A DNA stretch of 64,000 nucleotides from Myotis daubentonii (taxonomy: Eukaryota > Chordata > Mammalia > Chiroptera > Vespertilionidae). The stretch is from the NCBI RefSeq assembly GCF_963259705.1, contig NC_081847.1:89856546-89920545 (forward strand), read 5' to 3'. The translations under genes were made by a program, and so were the position numbers. The notes beneath the pieces are model-generated. The model had not been told where the DNA came from and ran no database searches. It was given only the letters and a program-made list of their open reading frames with translations. Shown in pieces: positions 30,405 to 42,070 of the stretch (positions within the stretch are counted from its first letter, which is position 1; each line of letters starts with the position of its first letter).

Positions 30405-30954
30405 TAATATATGGCTCCATTGGTTGGAGCGTCATCCTGTACACCAAAAGGTTGCGGGTTTGATCCCCGGTCAACGCACACGGGAGGCAATTGATTGATG
30501 GATGTTTCTCTCACTTTCTTTTTTTTTTTTTTCTTTTTTTTTTTTTAAGGAAGGGAGGGAGGAAGGAAGGAAAGGAGGGGGGCAGGGAGGAAGGGAGAGA
30601 GGGAGGGAAGAAGGAAAGAAAGAAAAGAGGGAGGGAGAGAGGGAAGAAGAGGGAGAGAAGAAGGGGAAGAGAGGGAGGGGAGAGGGGGAGGGAGAAAGGG
30701 AGAGGGAGAGGGAGAGAGGGAGAGAGGGAGAGAGGGAGGGAGGGAGGAAGGGAGGAAGGCTGTTTCTCTCACTTTCTCCTCTTCTCTCCTCTTCTCTCCT
30801 CTCCTCTTCTTTCCTCTTCGCTCCTCTTCTCTCCTCTTCCCTTTCCTTCTCCTTCCTTTACTTCCCTTTCCCCTTCCCTTCCCTTCTTCTCCCCTTCCTT
30901 TCTGTCCAAAAACCAATAAAAGTCATATCCTCAGGTAAGGATTTAAAAAATTAA
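30405..30954 (+). mobile_element. Ves-like SINE with large purine/pyrimidine expansion
   Basis: Head 'atatggctccattggttggagcgtcatcctg' and 'ggttgcgggtttgatccccggtcaac', ending 'ccaataaaagtcatatcctcaggtaaggatttaaaa'. The body is split by a roughly 360-bp low-complexity block (30518-30903). The Arg/Glu/Gly-rich ORFs here are artefacts of this block. Confidence 0.85.
30518..30903. repeat. Polypyrimidine-polypurine-polypyrimidine tract
   Basis: A T-rich run (30518-30546) is followed by about 210 bases of almost pure G/A (GGAGG, GAAGG, GAGAGG units, to about 30760). After a short interval come about 130 bases of C/T (CTCCTCTT units). Such mirror-like blocks can form triplex DNA and are prone to length change. 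Confidence 0.92.
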
Positions 30955-31236
30955 ATGTATCTTTGGAGTTGCATGCTGCATGGAGGAAGGGTAATGTCAA
31001 CAAAACAGAGGCATGGTGGGTCAACATCCCAGAGAACCCACTCAAATTCTCCAGAACTTTCCTTGCATCTGGATCACTTAGAGCTCCATGGAGGTTATAG
31101 AAGGGACCAGGGAATTTTTTCAAAGCCCTTCAGTTCTAAGATTTTTTCAATATTTTGTCTGTTAAAATGTATCATAAGTATAATTTAAAAATAAAATGTA
31201 AATTGATTAGTGGTAGTTGCAATGCTTTCTTAATAG

Positions 31237-31396
31237 GGAGAAACATGCATCTGTGAAATTTACAAAGAAACATATACAGGCTATTTATGATCATCTCATA
31301 CATGAGAAAGTAGCCTGTGAAGAAAGGTTCGACGAGGAAGAACAGATACACAGAAATCTCATTGCCGTGAGGCAAAAAACTCTGGCAGACCTGAAA
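31237..31396 (+). CDS. Host coiled-coil protein gene, exon F
   Basis: A 160-bp exon with acceptor cttaatag (a weak pyrimidine tract) and consensus donor AAA|GTGAGT. Its first base completes the Arg codon begun in exon E. Then come 53 codons starting EKHASVKFTKKHIQAIYDHL, with the acidic stretch CEERFDEEEQ and the end RQKTLADLK. It leaves in phase 0. The helical, charged character continues that of exons A-E. It confirms that the gene reads through the intron holding the antisense provirus, provided the intron is removed normally. Confidence 0.8.
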
Positions 31397-33932
31397 GTGA
31401 GTGTTACCTTTTTACTGTTTTAGAACGAAGGCAATGTGGGGCTAGCCCAAGTAGCAGCTGGTGGGAGGCGCTCGGTTTTCATCCTGTGGTAGCAGAGATG
31501 TTTACAATGTAAAAATAGATCTGTTAGCTTAATAAACACGTAACTTTCATTTCCCCCTGAGGTAATTAGAACATGTTTACACAGCACAGTGTATTAGTGC
31601 ATTTGGTGTGCACCCGTTTTGTTACTGTACTTTACTTTATGGTGAAAGCTACTGATTTAAAAGTATAGGTTGTATTTATTCCAGAGCCATCTTTATGTTT
31701 TTAAGGGGAGATGTGAGGATAGTTACATTTTATTTCTTTTGTTTAAATTTATCTTTATTTTTAAAGTATTGAAGATGTCCCCTTTTCACCCCCTTTGACC
31801 CCCTCCACCCAGTAAACATAATTTGAATGTTTACCAACCACTTTTTGGGAAAATGAGAATATTTTATGCGCTTTTTCTTTAGAAACATTTTGCATATGTT
31901 TTAATTGCACTTACTACTTAGAAACAGGGACATCATGTGATAAAAAGTATCTTTTCAGATCTGAATGTTTAAACTTTATAAAGCTATCCATATTAAATTT
32001 GTATGTAGATATGATTAAGTGATATATATTTGTGATTCCTATCCTATTTTACATTTTGTAATCATTTTTACACATAATTGCAATCGTAAATACCTTGTTT
32101 CTCAGTTTATTTAAAAATTACCTCTTTAGAGAGGTGCATAATAAGTTGCTTCTAAAAAATAAAGAATTCTACCAGACTTTTATTAAAACTATTTCCTGCA
32201 AAATTTTAAAGATATATGTAGCATCATAATATATTTCTATCAGTTATTTTTGATCCTGATATTTATATAGTCTATTACTATATATACTTAATATACTCCA
32301 TGGATTTTTTTCTTTTCATTTTCCAAAGACATTGCTACTATATTTTTTTAAAAGATTATTTGGGCCAGATACACATTGAATAAACAGCTATGTGAGTGAA
32401 TGAACATACTGTCTTTAATGCTAGCTATGATCTCTCCAAGAAAATTATTAATGAAATAAAAATACTTTTATTAATACTGGTGCTAGGTAACATTCTCCCA
32501 TTTAAAATATAGCCGTTGGATAGAAAAGGTTTTGTTTTCTTTTTTGGCCAAAAAATATGAAAATAACTGGCGCCACCTAGTGGCAGTAGAGGAAGCCGCC
32601 TCTTGGAGGAGCTTCTGGAACTTCAGCCGCTGAATCTCAGGTATGTGATGTACAAAAGGCTGGAACAGCCTAGACTCGCGTGCACGCCTCAAAACAAGAA
32701 GGCTCCGGTCACTTACTGACCAGCATCGTCCCCCGCCTTATGTCTATCACAGCAGTAGGATTGGTTGTTTGATTTCAGCCACATTTTCCAGTCGTACTGG
32801 TGCTGAGAACACAGGGGGATCCCAGTCATCACTTGTTGACCAGCATTGCACCACGTTAATGGAACAATAATAATTAGTGAAATGGCAAAGTATGGCCAGC
32901 AGGAGAGAGACAAAGAAACACCCTGTACGCCTGGCCTCTCGGCCACTGAGGCCTGTATTTCTCCACCCAGAAGCCGTCTCCGTCTTCCCTTTCTGCAGGT
33001 GCCTTGGCACATCGCACGCTCTCACGTTGCTTTTCCTCTTAGCTCCAATCTCTGTCTGGACTTGTTTTTTCATTAATTCTTACTTGTTTATATTTTTCCT
33101 AAAATGCACTTATGGTACATTCTAAAAGACACAGTATTGCTCTACTAATTCCTGCTATTATAGTTCCTCTTCTCTGTGAGGACAGGAGAGTTTTCTGTCA
33201 CATTCTCGGAATCCTAAAAGCTCAGAACTGTGCCAGGTACAAGGGAGGCACTCGGTGAACCCTCGAATAACTGAACGGATAAATGGTGACCATGTCCTTA
33301 TCTGGTCACTCTGGTGTCAACAACACGATGATGGCGAAAAGCAGCAGCACTTCAGACACACTGTCTGTCTGCGCCGGCCCCACGCGTCGGCGAAGCCTCA
33401 GGCGGTGCAGGGGCCGACTCTTTCTCACTCCCTCTCTCCAGCCTGTCCCCTCTGGTGCAAGTGGTTAAACTGGCTCCTGCTCTCTAGCAATTAAAGGGTG
33501 CTTCACAAGAGCTCAGTACTGCTTCTCAAACAACCTTGCATTTATGTGAAACTGTCTCTTAGCAGTGCTCGGCTAGCTGCGGGTTATGCATTCATCTTTT
33601 GTGACTGGAAGCACAGAGTTTGAACATGCAGAGTTTAGAGATGGATGTATCTCATCATTAGTGACACTGTTTATGATTAGGATCAGTTATCAGTATTAAA
33701 GAGTTGAAAGACAATGTGATTCTTCATAGAAAACCTGTTCTAGCCCCTGTTTAGAAATTGGGTGAGATGACAATTTGTAAATGTGTGTGTGATGTAAATG
33801 TAAACCATTGCCGCAGAAAAACAAGTCTCATTAGGCATCTTTATATATGTATATATGATGTTACTGTCCTGGGGTGTCCCCTCTGTGCTAAAGAATTCAC
33901 AATTTTGGGTCATCTAAAGGAATCCTATTTAA
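31397..33932. other. Intron sequence, one L1 3'-end relic
   Basis: AT-rich DNA. 'gaagatgtccccttttcaccccctttgaccccctcc' at about 31765-31810 looks like the reverse strand of the L1 3' UTR seen at 54345. From 32570 to 33480 it is more GC-rich, with overlapping short ORFs but no splice structure I trust. Confidence 0.4.
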
Positions 33933-34667
33933 TCTTATATAATAAGAGCCTAATATGCTAAGTGTCCAGTTGTCTTTTCAACCAATCAGAGCATAATATG
34001 TTAATGATATGCTAAGGACACACAACTGCTCACTGTGACGTGCACTGACCACCAGGGGGCAGACAGTTGACCAGCTGACCAGTTGCTATGGCATGCACTG
34101 ACCACCAGGGGGCAGACACTCCGACTGGTAGGTTAGCTTGCTGCTGGGGTCCAGTCGATTAAGACTGAGCAAGACAGGCTGGGCATGCCCTGGAGCCCTC
34201 CCATGTTCCCTCCCCGGCTGGCCAACCTCTCCTGTCCCTCCTGCCTTGATCATGCACTGGTGGGGTACCTCGGTCTGGCCTGTGCCCTCTTGCAATCCAG
34301 GACCCCTCGGGGGATGTCAGAGAGCCAGTTTTGGCCCGATGGCAGAACAACCGGTCGCTATGACAGATATTGACCACCAGGAGGGAGACGCTCAATGCAG
34401 GAACTCCCAGTGCTCCCGCAGAGGGAGCGCTACTCAGCCAGAAGCTGGGCTCATGGCTGGCAAGCACAGGGGCGGTGGCGGGAGCTTCTCCCACCTCTGT
34501 GGCAGTGCTAAGGATGTCCAACTGCTGGAGTAGGCCCGCTCCCTGGGGGCAACAGGTCTAAGCCATCAGTTGGAGAGCCCCTAAGGGCTCCCGGACTTTG
34601 AGAGGGGGTAGGCTGGGCTGAGGGACCTCACCCCCCAGTGCACAAATTTCATGCACCTGACCTCTAG
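33933..34667 (+). mobile_element. HeliBat-type Helitron, complete
   Basis: 5' end tcttatataataagagcctaatatg, two 'tgaccaccagggggcaga' blocks near 34047 and 34098, an internal 'caaccggtcgctatgac' segment, and 3' hairpin-like 'gtgcacaaatttcatgcac' then CTAG at 34664-34667. The overlapping open frames on both strands are not supported as genes. Confidence 0.9.
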
Positions 34668-34929
34668 TAAAAGTATAATATGCTAAGTGTCCAATCGGTC
34701 GACTGTTCGACCAGTTGCTAATATACACACTAATCACCAGGGGGCAGACACTCCGACCAGTAGGTTAGCTTGTTGCTGGGGTCTGGCACAGCGGGACTGG
34801 ACAAGAGGGCCGGACATGCCCTGGAGCCCTCCCACAATCCCTCCCCCGCCTGTTGGCCCCCATTGGACCTGATCACCTGCCAGGCCGATGGACCCCACCC
34901 ATGCACAAATTCGTGCACTGGGCCTCTAG
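34668..34929 (+). mobile_element. HeliBat-type Helitron abutting the previous copy
   Basis: Starts 'taaaagtataatatgctaagtgtcc', a 5' end lacking its first bases, directly after the CTAG of the upstream copy. It ends 'gcacaaattcgtgcactgggcctctag'. Another head-to-tail pair. Confidence 0.88.
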
Positions 34930-35194
34930 TGGTTTAATAAAAGACTTTATTTTAAAACACTACAATGGAATTAATTGAGGACTGAGAAAACACACCATAG
35001 AATTCGAAATATAAGTAGCTAATAAAATAGTTTAAGAAAAATATACACAAACTTTAAATAACATATTATGCCGTTCTGGAGTTAAATTTAGTCTTTTGGT
35101 AGATGCTTCATGTCAGATATCTTTAAATGACAGATTTTTTTAATGTCAGTAGTTTTGCTAATTGTCTATAATTTGCAAGTGCAGTTGCTTAAGA

Positions 35195-35625
35195 TTAAAA
35201 TGTCACTATAGCACCTAGATATATTAAGCAAAATACGAACAGATATGAAGGGAGAAATAGACAACAATACAGTAATAGTAGGGGACTTCAATATCTCAAT
35301 TTCAACCATGGATAAATCATCTCGATGGAAAATCAATAAGGAAACACTGGACTTGAACTACACTTTAGACCAAACAGAAATATGTAGAACATTCCATCCA
35401 ACAGCAGCAGAAGACACATTCTTCCTAAGCACACACGGAACATCTCCAGGATGGACGTACTTTAGGTCACAAAACAGGTCTTAACAAACTTAAGAAGATT
35501 GAAATTACACCATGTATCTTCCAACCACAGTTGTATGAAATTAGAAATTAATTACACAAGGAAACTAGAAAATTCACAAATATGTGGAACTTAACATACT
35601 ACCAACAAACAATATAAAATCTGCA
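35195..35625 (+). mobile_element. L1 ORF2 endonuclease-region fragment
   Basis: The + strand frame at 35245-35484 contains VGDFNISISTMDKSSR and FHPTAAEDTFFLSTHG, matching the L1 ORF2 endonuclease region (GDFN and the following block). Frames break after 35484 and in the flanks, and the sequence is AT-rich. A dead 5'-truncated, 3'-truncated copy. Confidence 0.85.
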
Positions 35626-36700
35626 GAGCCCCAGCCCTAGTGGTCAACAAGTTGACTAAAAAAAATGTTGAGAGATAATGAGGTAACCACTTGGATACCC
35701 AGATTCTGTCTCAGATATTCTCCAGCACTCTTCCTTAAGATTCATGGCCTCCCATGGCTTCAACTATCAACAATGGCCGACTCACCCACCTTCTGCTCCA
35801 TTTCTACTCCTTCTCCTAAACTTTGTGTTTGCACAGTGGAGTATTAGGTACTTCCTTGTCCTCTATCATGTCCAAAACAGATCATCTTCTAACAAAGGCA
35901 GTCATCAAAAAGTTTTATTATAAATGCCACCATAATTTTTCCAGTCAGCTAGTGACATACCACATCCAATGTGTTCTGTTGTTTTATTTGCTCATCACAC
36001 CCAATTTGACATCAGTCTCTATGAAGTCTATAATCTTCATTCCTTCTCAGCACCTTTCTTTAATTACAAAAACACTTTCTTTTAACTTATATCTGCAGCT
36101 TGTGCTTTCATTTCACTTTCGTTCATCCTACACAGTGCTGTCTAATTGATTTTTCTACAGCTTATCTCTAACCACATTGCACTCCTCAAAAATTCTTTTG
36201 TCTCCTCTTTACAATCAAGTGTAAACTTTTCAACTGAGTTTTCATGATACATCCCAACCCTACATTCTCAACTTTATCTCTCATTGTGTATCTACATTAC
36301 TAATATAAGAGCACATTCAGGTGGAAATTTGAAACAGTGATATAATAAAAGTAGAATTTCTACACTTTATATTATGAAAAGCAATAAAGTCCATCCAAAG
36401 TAACCATACACCAAAAAGTACTAATGGCAGTAGTAGAAACGTAGTATCAACACAGAAAGCATTAAGTAAGATGATAGAAGCAAGAACCAATAAAACTATC
36501 ATAAATTAATTAAGTTAGTGAATCAGAATTGATTTGAAAAGCAAAATCATTTTAATCATTACTCTGTAAAGGTTACAAATGAACATCTAAAAAATAAGCC
36601 AGAATAGTTGTTGATGAAATGCAAAATTAGGTTAGTCTTAACAAAAAGAGCAGGTGTTGATAATACTAACTTCAAGACAATACATAGGAGAGAATTATCT
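35626..36700. other. AT-rich DNA, possible further L1 or LTR relics
   Basis: No open frame with support. The sequence at 36310-36660 has the A-rich character of decayed L1 but could not be placed. No SINE or Helitron ends. Confidence 0.35.
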
Positions 36701-37010
36701 CTCTCTATAAAAGGCTATATGCTAAGTGTCTGACCATCTGACAGTCTCTATGATGCACACTGACCACCAGGGGGCAGACACTCAACATAAGAGCTGCCAT
36801 GATGTGCATGGCTGGCACCACGGACCTGGCACCGACAAACCAACACTCAGCTTCCCCCAAGAGGGGCACAGGCTCCACCACCACCCGGGAGCAAGACACC
36901 ACCAAATTGCAGCCAACACTGCCAAGACCCCATAGGGCAAAATGTGGCCCACAGCCCATCCCAGCCTGGAAACAGTCGCTGTGGACTCTGGGTAATGATG
37001 TCACATAGCA
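36701..37010 (+). mobile_element. HeliBat-type Helitron, 3'-truncated
   Basis: 5' end 'tctctataaaaggctatatgctaagtgtc' and the 'cactgaccaccagggggcagacactc' block are clear. The interior (accacccgggagcaagacacc...) differs from other copies and no hairpin or CTAG end is seen, so the right boundary is uncertain. Confidence 0.65.
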
Positions 37011-37491
37011 ACACATGGTTTCCTCTCCCTAGCGACTAGCCTCCTTGCAGTTTCTTCAGCCCAGGAATACAGTTGAAAACATTTACACTTTTACCAAATG
37101 TCTGTGAAGCTTTTTCCTGTGCCTCATCTCATTTGATCATCACAGAAGTCCTGGAGTAGGTAGATGGGAGACCCGATGGAATCCTATTTTCTTTTCTTTA
37201 GCCAGAAAATGGAGATTTAGAAAGCTTAGAAACTTGACTCGACTGAAGAGAAGAAATAGTGGACCTTGAAAATGACTTCAGGTTTTCTCATTGTACAGAA
37301 TATAGTCAAACACTGCTGCAGTTAAATATTTTACCCTTTGTTCTCCTTGCATGATGTACAATAATAATCTGCTTCGTGTTGATAATTAATGCTGTGTTGC
37401 TGACAATTACCTGAAAGAGAAGTTGGGGGGGCTTCACTGGGCTGGAAAGAGTTTAGCTAAATCAGAAGCAGGTCTAATTAATCAAGTTTAT
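37011..37491. other. Unassigned DNA
   Basis: No repeat or exon recognised between two Helitrons. Confidence 0.4.
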
Positions 37492-38221
37492 TCTATCTAA
37501 TCTAATAAAAGAGAAACATGCAAATTGACTATACCTCCGCTACACCCATAAGCCACGCCCACCAGCCAATCAGGAGCGAATATGCAAATTAACCCAACTA
37601 AGATGGAGGCAGCCACAGAGCTGGAGTGAGCAGGAGGCTTGGGTTACCCCTGGCAATGGAGGAGGCCAAGCTGTTTGCCTGCCCTGCCGGCCCTGAGCTC
37701 CACTCAAGGCTACAAAGTTTCAATTATAGAAGATAAATAAATCCCAGATACCTGCTTCCAGCCCACGGCTGTGGCCAGCCTGAAAACGGCCATCAGCCCC
37801 TCACCCAGGCTGACCAGGCACCCCAGTAGGGCCTCCCACCCTGAAGGGGCTGTGGCCAGCCTGAAAACAGCCCTCAGCCCCTCACCCAGGCTGTCAAAAC
37901 CCCAATTGGGTGAGGGTCCCCACTGGGGGGCTTGAACAACCTGAAAACGGCCCTCAGACCCTCACCCAGGCTGACCAGGCACCCCAGTGGGGACCTCCAC
38001 CCTGAAGGGGGTGTGGCCAGACTGAAAATGGCCCTCAGCCCCTCACCCAGGCTCGCCACACCCCCATAGGGTGAGAGTCTCCGCTGGGGGGCTTGGCCAG
38101 CCTGTAAACAGCCATCAGCCCCTCACCCAGGCTGGCCAGGCACCGCAGCGGGACCGCAACCCTGATCCAGGACACCCTTCAGGGCAAACCGGCTGGCCCC
38201 CATGCTTGCACCAGGCCTCTA
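37492..38221 (+). mobile_element. HeliBat-type Helitron, unit 1 of a composite (forward)
   Basis: 5' end 'tctatctaatctaataaaagagaaacatgcaaattgac', several tandem 'gcccctcacccaggctgaccaggcaccccag' units, and 3' end 'ccaggcctcta' without the full hairpin. This is the same unit as 12938-13460 and 17644-18426 in the other orientation. Confidence 0.88.
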
Positions 38222-38609
38222 TCCTATATAATAAAAGGATAATATGCAGATTGACCCTAACAGCAGAACCACTGGGAATGACTGGTCACTTTGACACACA
38301 CTGACCACCAGGGGGCAGATGCTCAATGCAGGAGCTGCCCCCTGGTGGTCAGTGTGCTCCCACAGGGGGAGCTCTGCTCAGCCACAAGCCAGGCTGATGG
38401 CTGCCAGTACAGCGGTGGTGGCGGAAGCCTCTCCGCCCTCCTCAGCAGTGCTAAGGATGTCTGACTGCCAGCTCAGGCCCAATCCCCCGGGGAGTGGGCC
38501 TAAGCCAGCAGGTGGACATCCCCCGAGGGGTCCCATACTGGGAGAGGGCACAGGCCAGGCTGAGGGACCCCCCCCCAAGTGCACAAATTTTTGTGCATGG
38601 GGCCTCTAG
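38222..38609 (+). mobile_element. HeliBat-type Helitron, unit 2 of a composite (forward)
   Basis: 5' end tcctatataataaaaggataatatg, the 'ctgaccaccagggggcagatgctcaatgcaggagctgc' block, and 3' hairpin 'gtgcacaaatttttgtgca' then CTAG at 38606-38609. It follows unit 1 directly. Confidence 0.92.
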
Positions 38610-38611
38610 TG

Positions 38612-38640
38612 TGTATATATATATATATATATATATATTT
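38612..38640. repeat. (TA)n microsatellite
   Basis: About 28 bases of alternating TA directly after the Helitron 3' end. Confidence 0.9.
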
Positions 38641-38841
38641 ATGGCTAAGTTTACTTACGCATGTGCTATACTTACAAAGCTCTCAATGGCGCCAATCTCA
38701 CGGGTGTGTTTTGATCTGTCATTGGCGATCGTGGATTTGTTTGACACTTCCATTATAGAGAAAGGGTGAATAGTGATATTAAAATATTTCTTCTAATTAA
38801 TTTTCTTTCAATGTGCATGAATTTATGCACCGGGCCACTAG
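38641..38841 (+). mobile_element. 3' end of a different HeliBat (possibly autonomous type)
   Basis: Ends 'gtgcatgaatttatgcaccgggccactag' (hairpin then CACTAG). It is preceded by AT-rich sequence with 'cacgggtgtgttttgatctgtcattggcgatcg' instead of the CAGGGGGCAG block of the short elements. It could be the 3' tail of a longer, coding Helitron. The 5' part is missing. Confidence 0.65.
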
Positions 38842-39389
38842 TCATTATATAAAAATATTATGACCAAAAGAGGTCATTTAGAAATTATGAGTCTGTATGC
38901 ACTAAATGACATGACCTCAATTTATAAAGCAAAACCCACAATTAATTTGTGTAGGAAATTTCACATACTGCGAATAGACTGTGACATTCAAGTAGACAGA
39001 AGCATAGGAACTTACGCACAGGTAGGAGCCACAGCATTTAAATGAAAGGTAACACCTGCTCTTAATTAGCTTCCCTGCGCAATGGCGAAGAAACAGGTAT
39101 AAGTTAAAGTAGGTTTCCCAAACTGCTTTTCTTGAATTAAGCACAGAAGTCTCTGGAACCAAGGAAAAAAAGAGCTTAAAGGAAATTTGAGAAAGCTTTC
39201 TATAGTAATAGAACTAAGTCTTGGAGGGCAGAAACAAGTCAGGAAAGAATACTTCAAGGAGTGAAAACAATAGGAGAAAAGGCATACAGGTGTCAAAAAA
39301 ATCAGCCACTTAGGGAATTGCAGGTAGGTTATTGTGTTGGGAAGCTAGATGTAGGCAAGAAGGTGAAGGGATCAGCTAAATAACATGTA
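38842..39389. other. Possible L1 relic and unassigned DNA
   Basis: 'attatgagtctgtatgcactaaatgacatgacctcaatttataaagcaaaa' (about 38884-38935) has the pattern of L1 ORF2 sequence. The rest is unassigned. Confidence 0.45.
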
Positions 39390-39519
39390 TGCCTACTGCA
39401 TGGACATGGACAATAGTAAGGTAGGGGGAGGCAGAGATGGGTGGAGGTGAGCAAAGGGAAGAGAGGATGGAAGACACTTGCAATAAAGTCAATATCAAAC
39501 ATGTTTTTTTTAAAAAGGA
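39390..39519 (+). mobile_element. L1 3'-end fragment
   Basis: 'gcatggacatggacaatagtaaggtaggggg' then 'caataaagtcaatatcaaacatg' and an A/T run, like the copy at 13461. Confidence 0.65.
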
Positions 39520-39735
39520 GCCCAGCTGGCGTGACTCAGTGGTTGAGTGTCAACCTATCAACCAGGAGATCACAGTTCAATTCCCGCTCAGGGCACTTGC
39601 CTGGGTTGGGGGCTCAGTTGATCCCCAGTGTGGGGCATGCAGGAGACAGCTGATCAATGATTCTCTCTCATCATTGATGTTTCTGTCTCTCTCTCCCTCT
39701 CCCTTCCTCTCTGAAATCAATAAAAATATGTTTTT
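39520..39735 (+). mobile_element. Ves SINE
   Basis: Forward SINE 'gcccagctggcgtgactcagtggttgagtgtcaacc' with 'catcattgatgtttctgtctctctctccctctcccttcctctctgaaatcaataaaaatatg'. It belongs to the 'ggttgagcgtcgacctatgaaccaggag' subfamily. Confidence 0.93.
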
Positions 39736-41324
39736 ATGAAAAAGGGAAAGAAAAAGGTCTTACGCACAGGTAGGAGCCACAACATGAAGGCTCTGAATGT
39801 CCCACTGAAGAGTTTAGGTTTTAGGTCATGAATAATTGATTGGAAGAGTAACAGAGCTACCGTAGCAGCCGAGGAAAATCTCACTAAAATAGGCAGAGAT
39901 TTCCGCGGGTCTGCTGTGGCACAGTGCCGTGGTGCTAACCGGCCAAAGTGGGCTTAGACGTTGATCCCATTAGAAGTTAGAATTGGGAAGCGCCTTGAAT
40001 GGCTGAGACTGGGCTTGGAAGGCTCTGCCACTACAGAGCCTTGTCCCACATTTCTTGGCTAGATCAAGAGAAAACTGACTCAAGTATATATCAAGTTTTT
40101 TACTTTGACGACGGATGGTCATTGGTGTGAGCACCCACAAATAGAGAGTCTGTATGGACCGAGGAATAGGTTTGAAACTAGACTCATCAAATTCGAGATA
40201 CCTTTGCAGGAGCTACTTGGAGTCCAGTGCCAACTGAATTAAGAATCTGGAACTGAAGAGACAAGTGTGACTGGAGATATGTTTGTGGAAAGTATAAGCG
40301 TATACATTTCACAGAGGCTTCGGGAAACCTTTAATAATTCAGGGAAGATTGAGAAGGAAGATCAAGACTCAGTGCTAGTGATTATGATATGGAAAAGGTG
40401 GGAAGAACAGGGGGCAAAAGGCACAGAGGTTATAGTCAGAGAATCATATAGGAGTTTAAAATATCAGCCGTGGTGCCATTCTAGATGGTGACAGAACGAG
40501 AAGTGTGTCCCTGGGTATGAATTGGTAATGGGGCATGGAACTGACGTTAACTGGATTTGAATAAGTCCATACACTCTAAGATTAAAATGTTGGCTAGGTC
40601 ATCCAGGTAAGTATCAAAATAGAACGATGTGGAACATGGGATAGACAGGAACATGGGCTAGACATGAGTCCCATAGGCCAAAGTCTTCCTTTAGAGTAGA
40701 AAAATGACCAAGAAATCAGTAAATGCCAGTGCAATAGGCTGAGAATGAGATGATTATTTTCCTTAACATAAAACTCAATGAGTATGTTTACATAGGCCTG
40801 GAGGAATGAAGGTTTGGAAGCCAAAATAGAGAGCTAGGATTATGCTAACTGCAACTAGACCCTCTAACATGTGGAGCCCCAAGAAATTAGTATTCTTTAA
40901 TTCAGGCAAACATTCAGTTACTGCAGGTGGTTCTACCCAGTATTGTGTAATGAGAATGCAATGCAATCTGAGCTGGTTTAGCAATGCACAACCCTTCCAG
41001 GGCCCACATTTGGCAGGTTTAGGATGGGGTGATGGTTCAGCCCAATTAATATGTATAATGCATTCTTCTAGATGCTGAGGATTATGGTAACAAACCTAAC
41101 TCTGAGAAGCATACCAGCCTCACAGAGAAGACAGAATCGTAGCGTTATTTTAATAGGCTTTGCTAACCAGAAGTGGAATCGAAGGGAGAGAGACTGCAAA
41201 CACACAATTTATAGATATTGTCAACCTTCTTATATTTATAAAACATTTTTTCAAAAAGAGAAAGTGAATTACTGAGACCACCACCAAGACTTGATATGGC
41301 ATTGCTTCAGTTATACACTATTTT
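39736..41324. other. Unassigned intronic DNA
   Basis: 1.6 kb of unique-looking sequence. Short ORFs on both strands have no splice sites, domains or codon pattern that I would trust. The text 'ggtaggagccac' (39769) repeats 39020, a local duplication of 'cttacgcacaggtaggagccacagcat'. Confidence 0.4.
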
Positions 41325-41482
41325 TTTTAAAAATTTACTGGTTGATGAGAGAGAGAGAGAGAGAGATATTTGTTTTTCCACTTATTCATGCCTTCATTGG
41401 TACGTTCCCTGACAGGGATCAAACCCACAACCTTGGTGTATGGGGACAATGCTCTAACCAAGTGAGCTACTTGTCCAGGGCT
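41325..41482 (-). mobile_element. Old tRNA-derived SINE
   Basis: Reverse, diverged: 'tactggttgatgagagagagagag' body, 'gacagggatcaaacccacaaccttgg', and head 'gctctaaccaagtgagctacttgtccaggg'. Shorter and more decayed than Ves copies. Confidence 0.75.
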
Positions 41483-41930
41483 TTCACCTATGTACTGTTA
41501 GTGTAGCCATCAACAAAACCACATCATACCTTATAAATTATCATAAATACATACTTTTTATTAGTGTCTATAATCCTGAATTTTAAAAAATGTCACCTAA
41601 AGTGACTAAGCAATTGCTGAAGAGCATAACACATGGTTTCTAATTTGGTTATACACGTAATCAAAAGAAGCTTCCATTGTCCTGTCCATCTTCCTTTAAG
41701 AGGTATGAGTTTTACTTCAGTTGTGACCTTCAGGAAAGTCACCTATCTTGCTTTCAGAAAAAGTGAATTTAATGTTGCATGAATGAGATATCTGCGGGTT
41801 TATAATGTTCCAGAGCACAGATCTTAGCGTACAGTGCTCCACAATCAGGAAGGTGTTTTCAGTTACTAAGCATTCCTAGTTTGCTTCTGCTTCTCAGAGC
41901 TTTTCAGGAGAAATAGAGATAGGAAGTTGG
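41483..41930. other. Unassigned DNA
   Basis: Nothing recognised before the GA repeat. Confidence 0.4.
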
Positions 41931-41931
41931 T

Positions 41932-41933
<2 letters not shown>

Positions 41934-42007
<74 letters not shown>
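41934..42007. repeat. (GA)n microsatellite
   Basis: About 74 bases of GAGA with two or three interruptions (aaag, atag). Confidence 0.95.
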
Positions 42008-42009
<2 letters not shown>

Positions 42010-42070
42010 AGCTATCACTTTGTCTTTAGTGATTTATCAGTAGTTTTTCATATTAAGTATCAGAACCAAA

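Noticed and set aside
30491..30954. 142- and 150-codon + strand ORFs and a 123-codon - strand ORF
   Set aside because: They are translations of purine/pyrimidine repeats (Arg/Glu/Gly or Ser/Pro/Leu only).
40267..40491. 74-codon + strand ORF
   Set aside because: No splice sites in the right place, no homology recognised, and it does not continue the phase of the coiled-coil gene.
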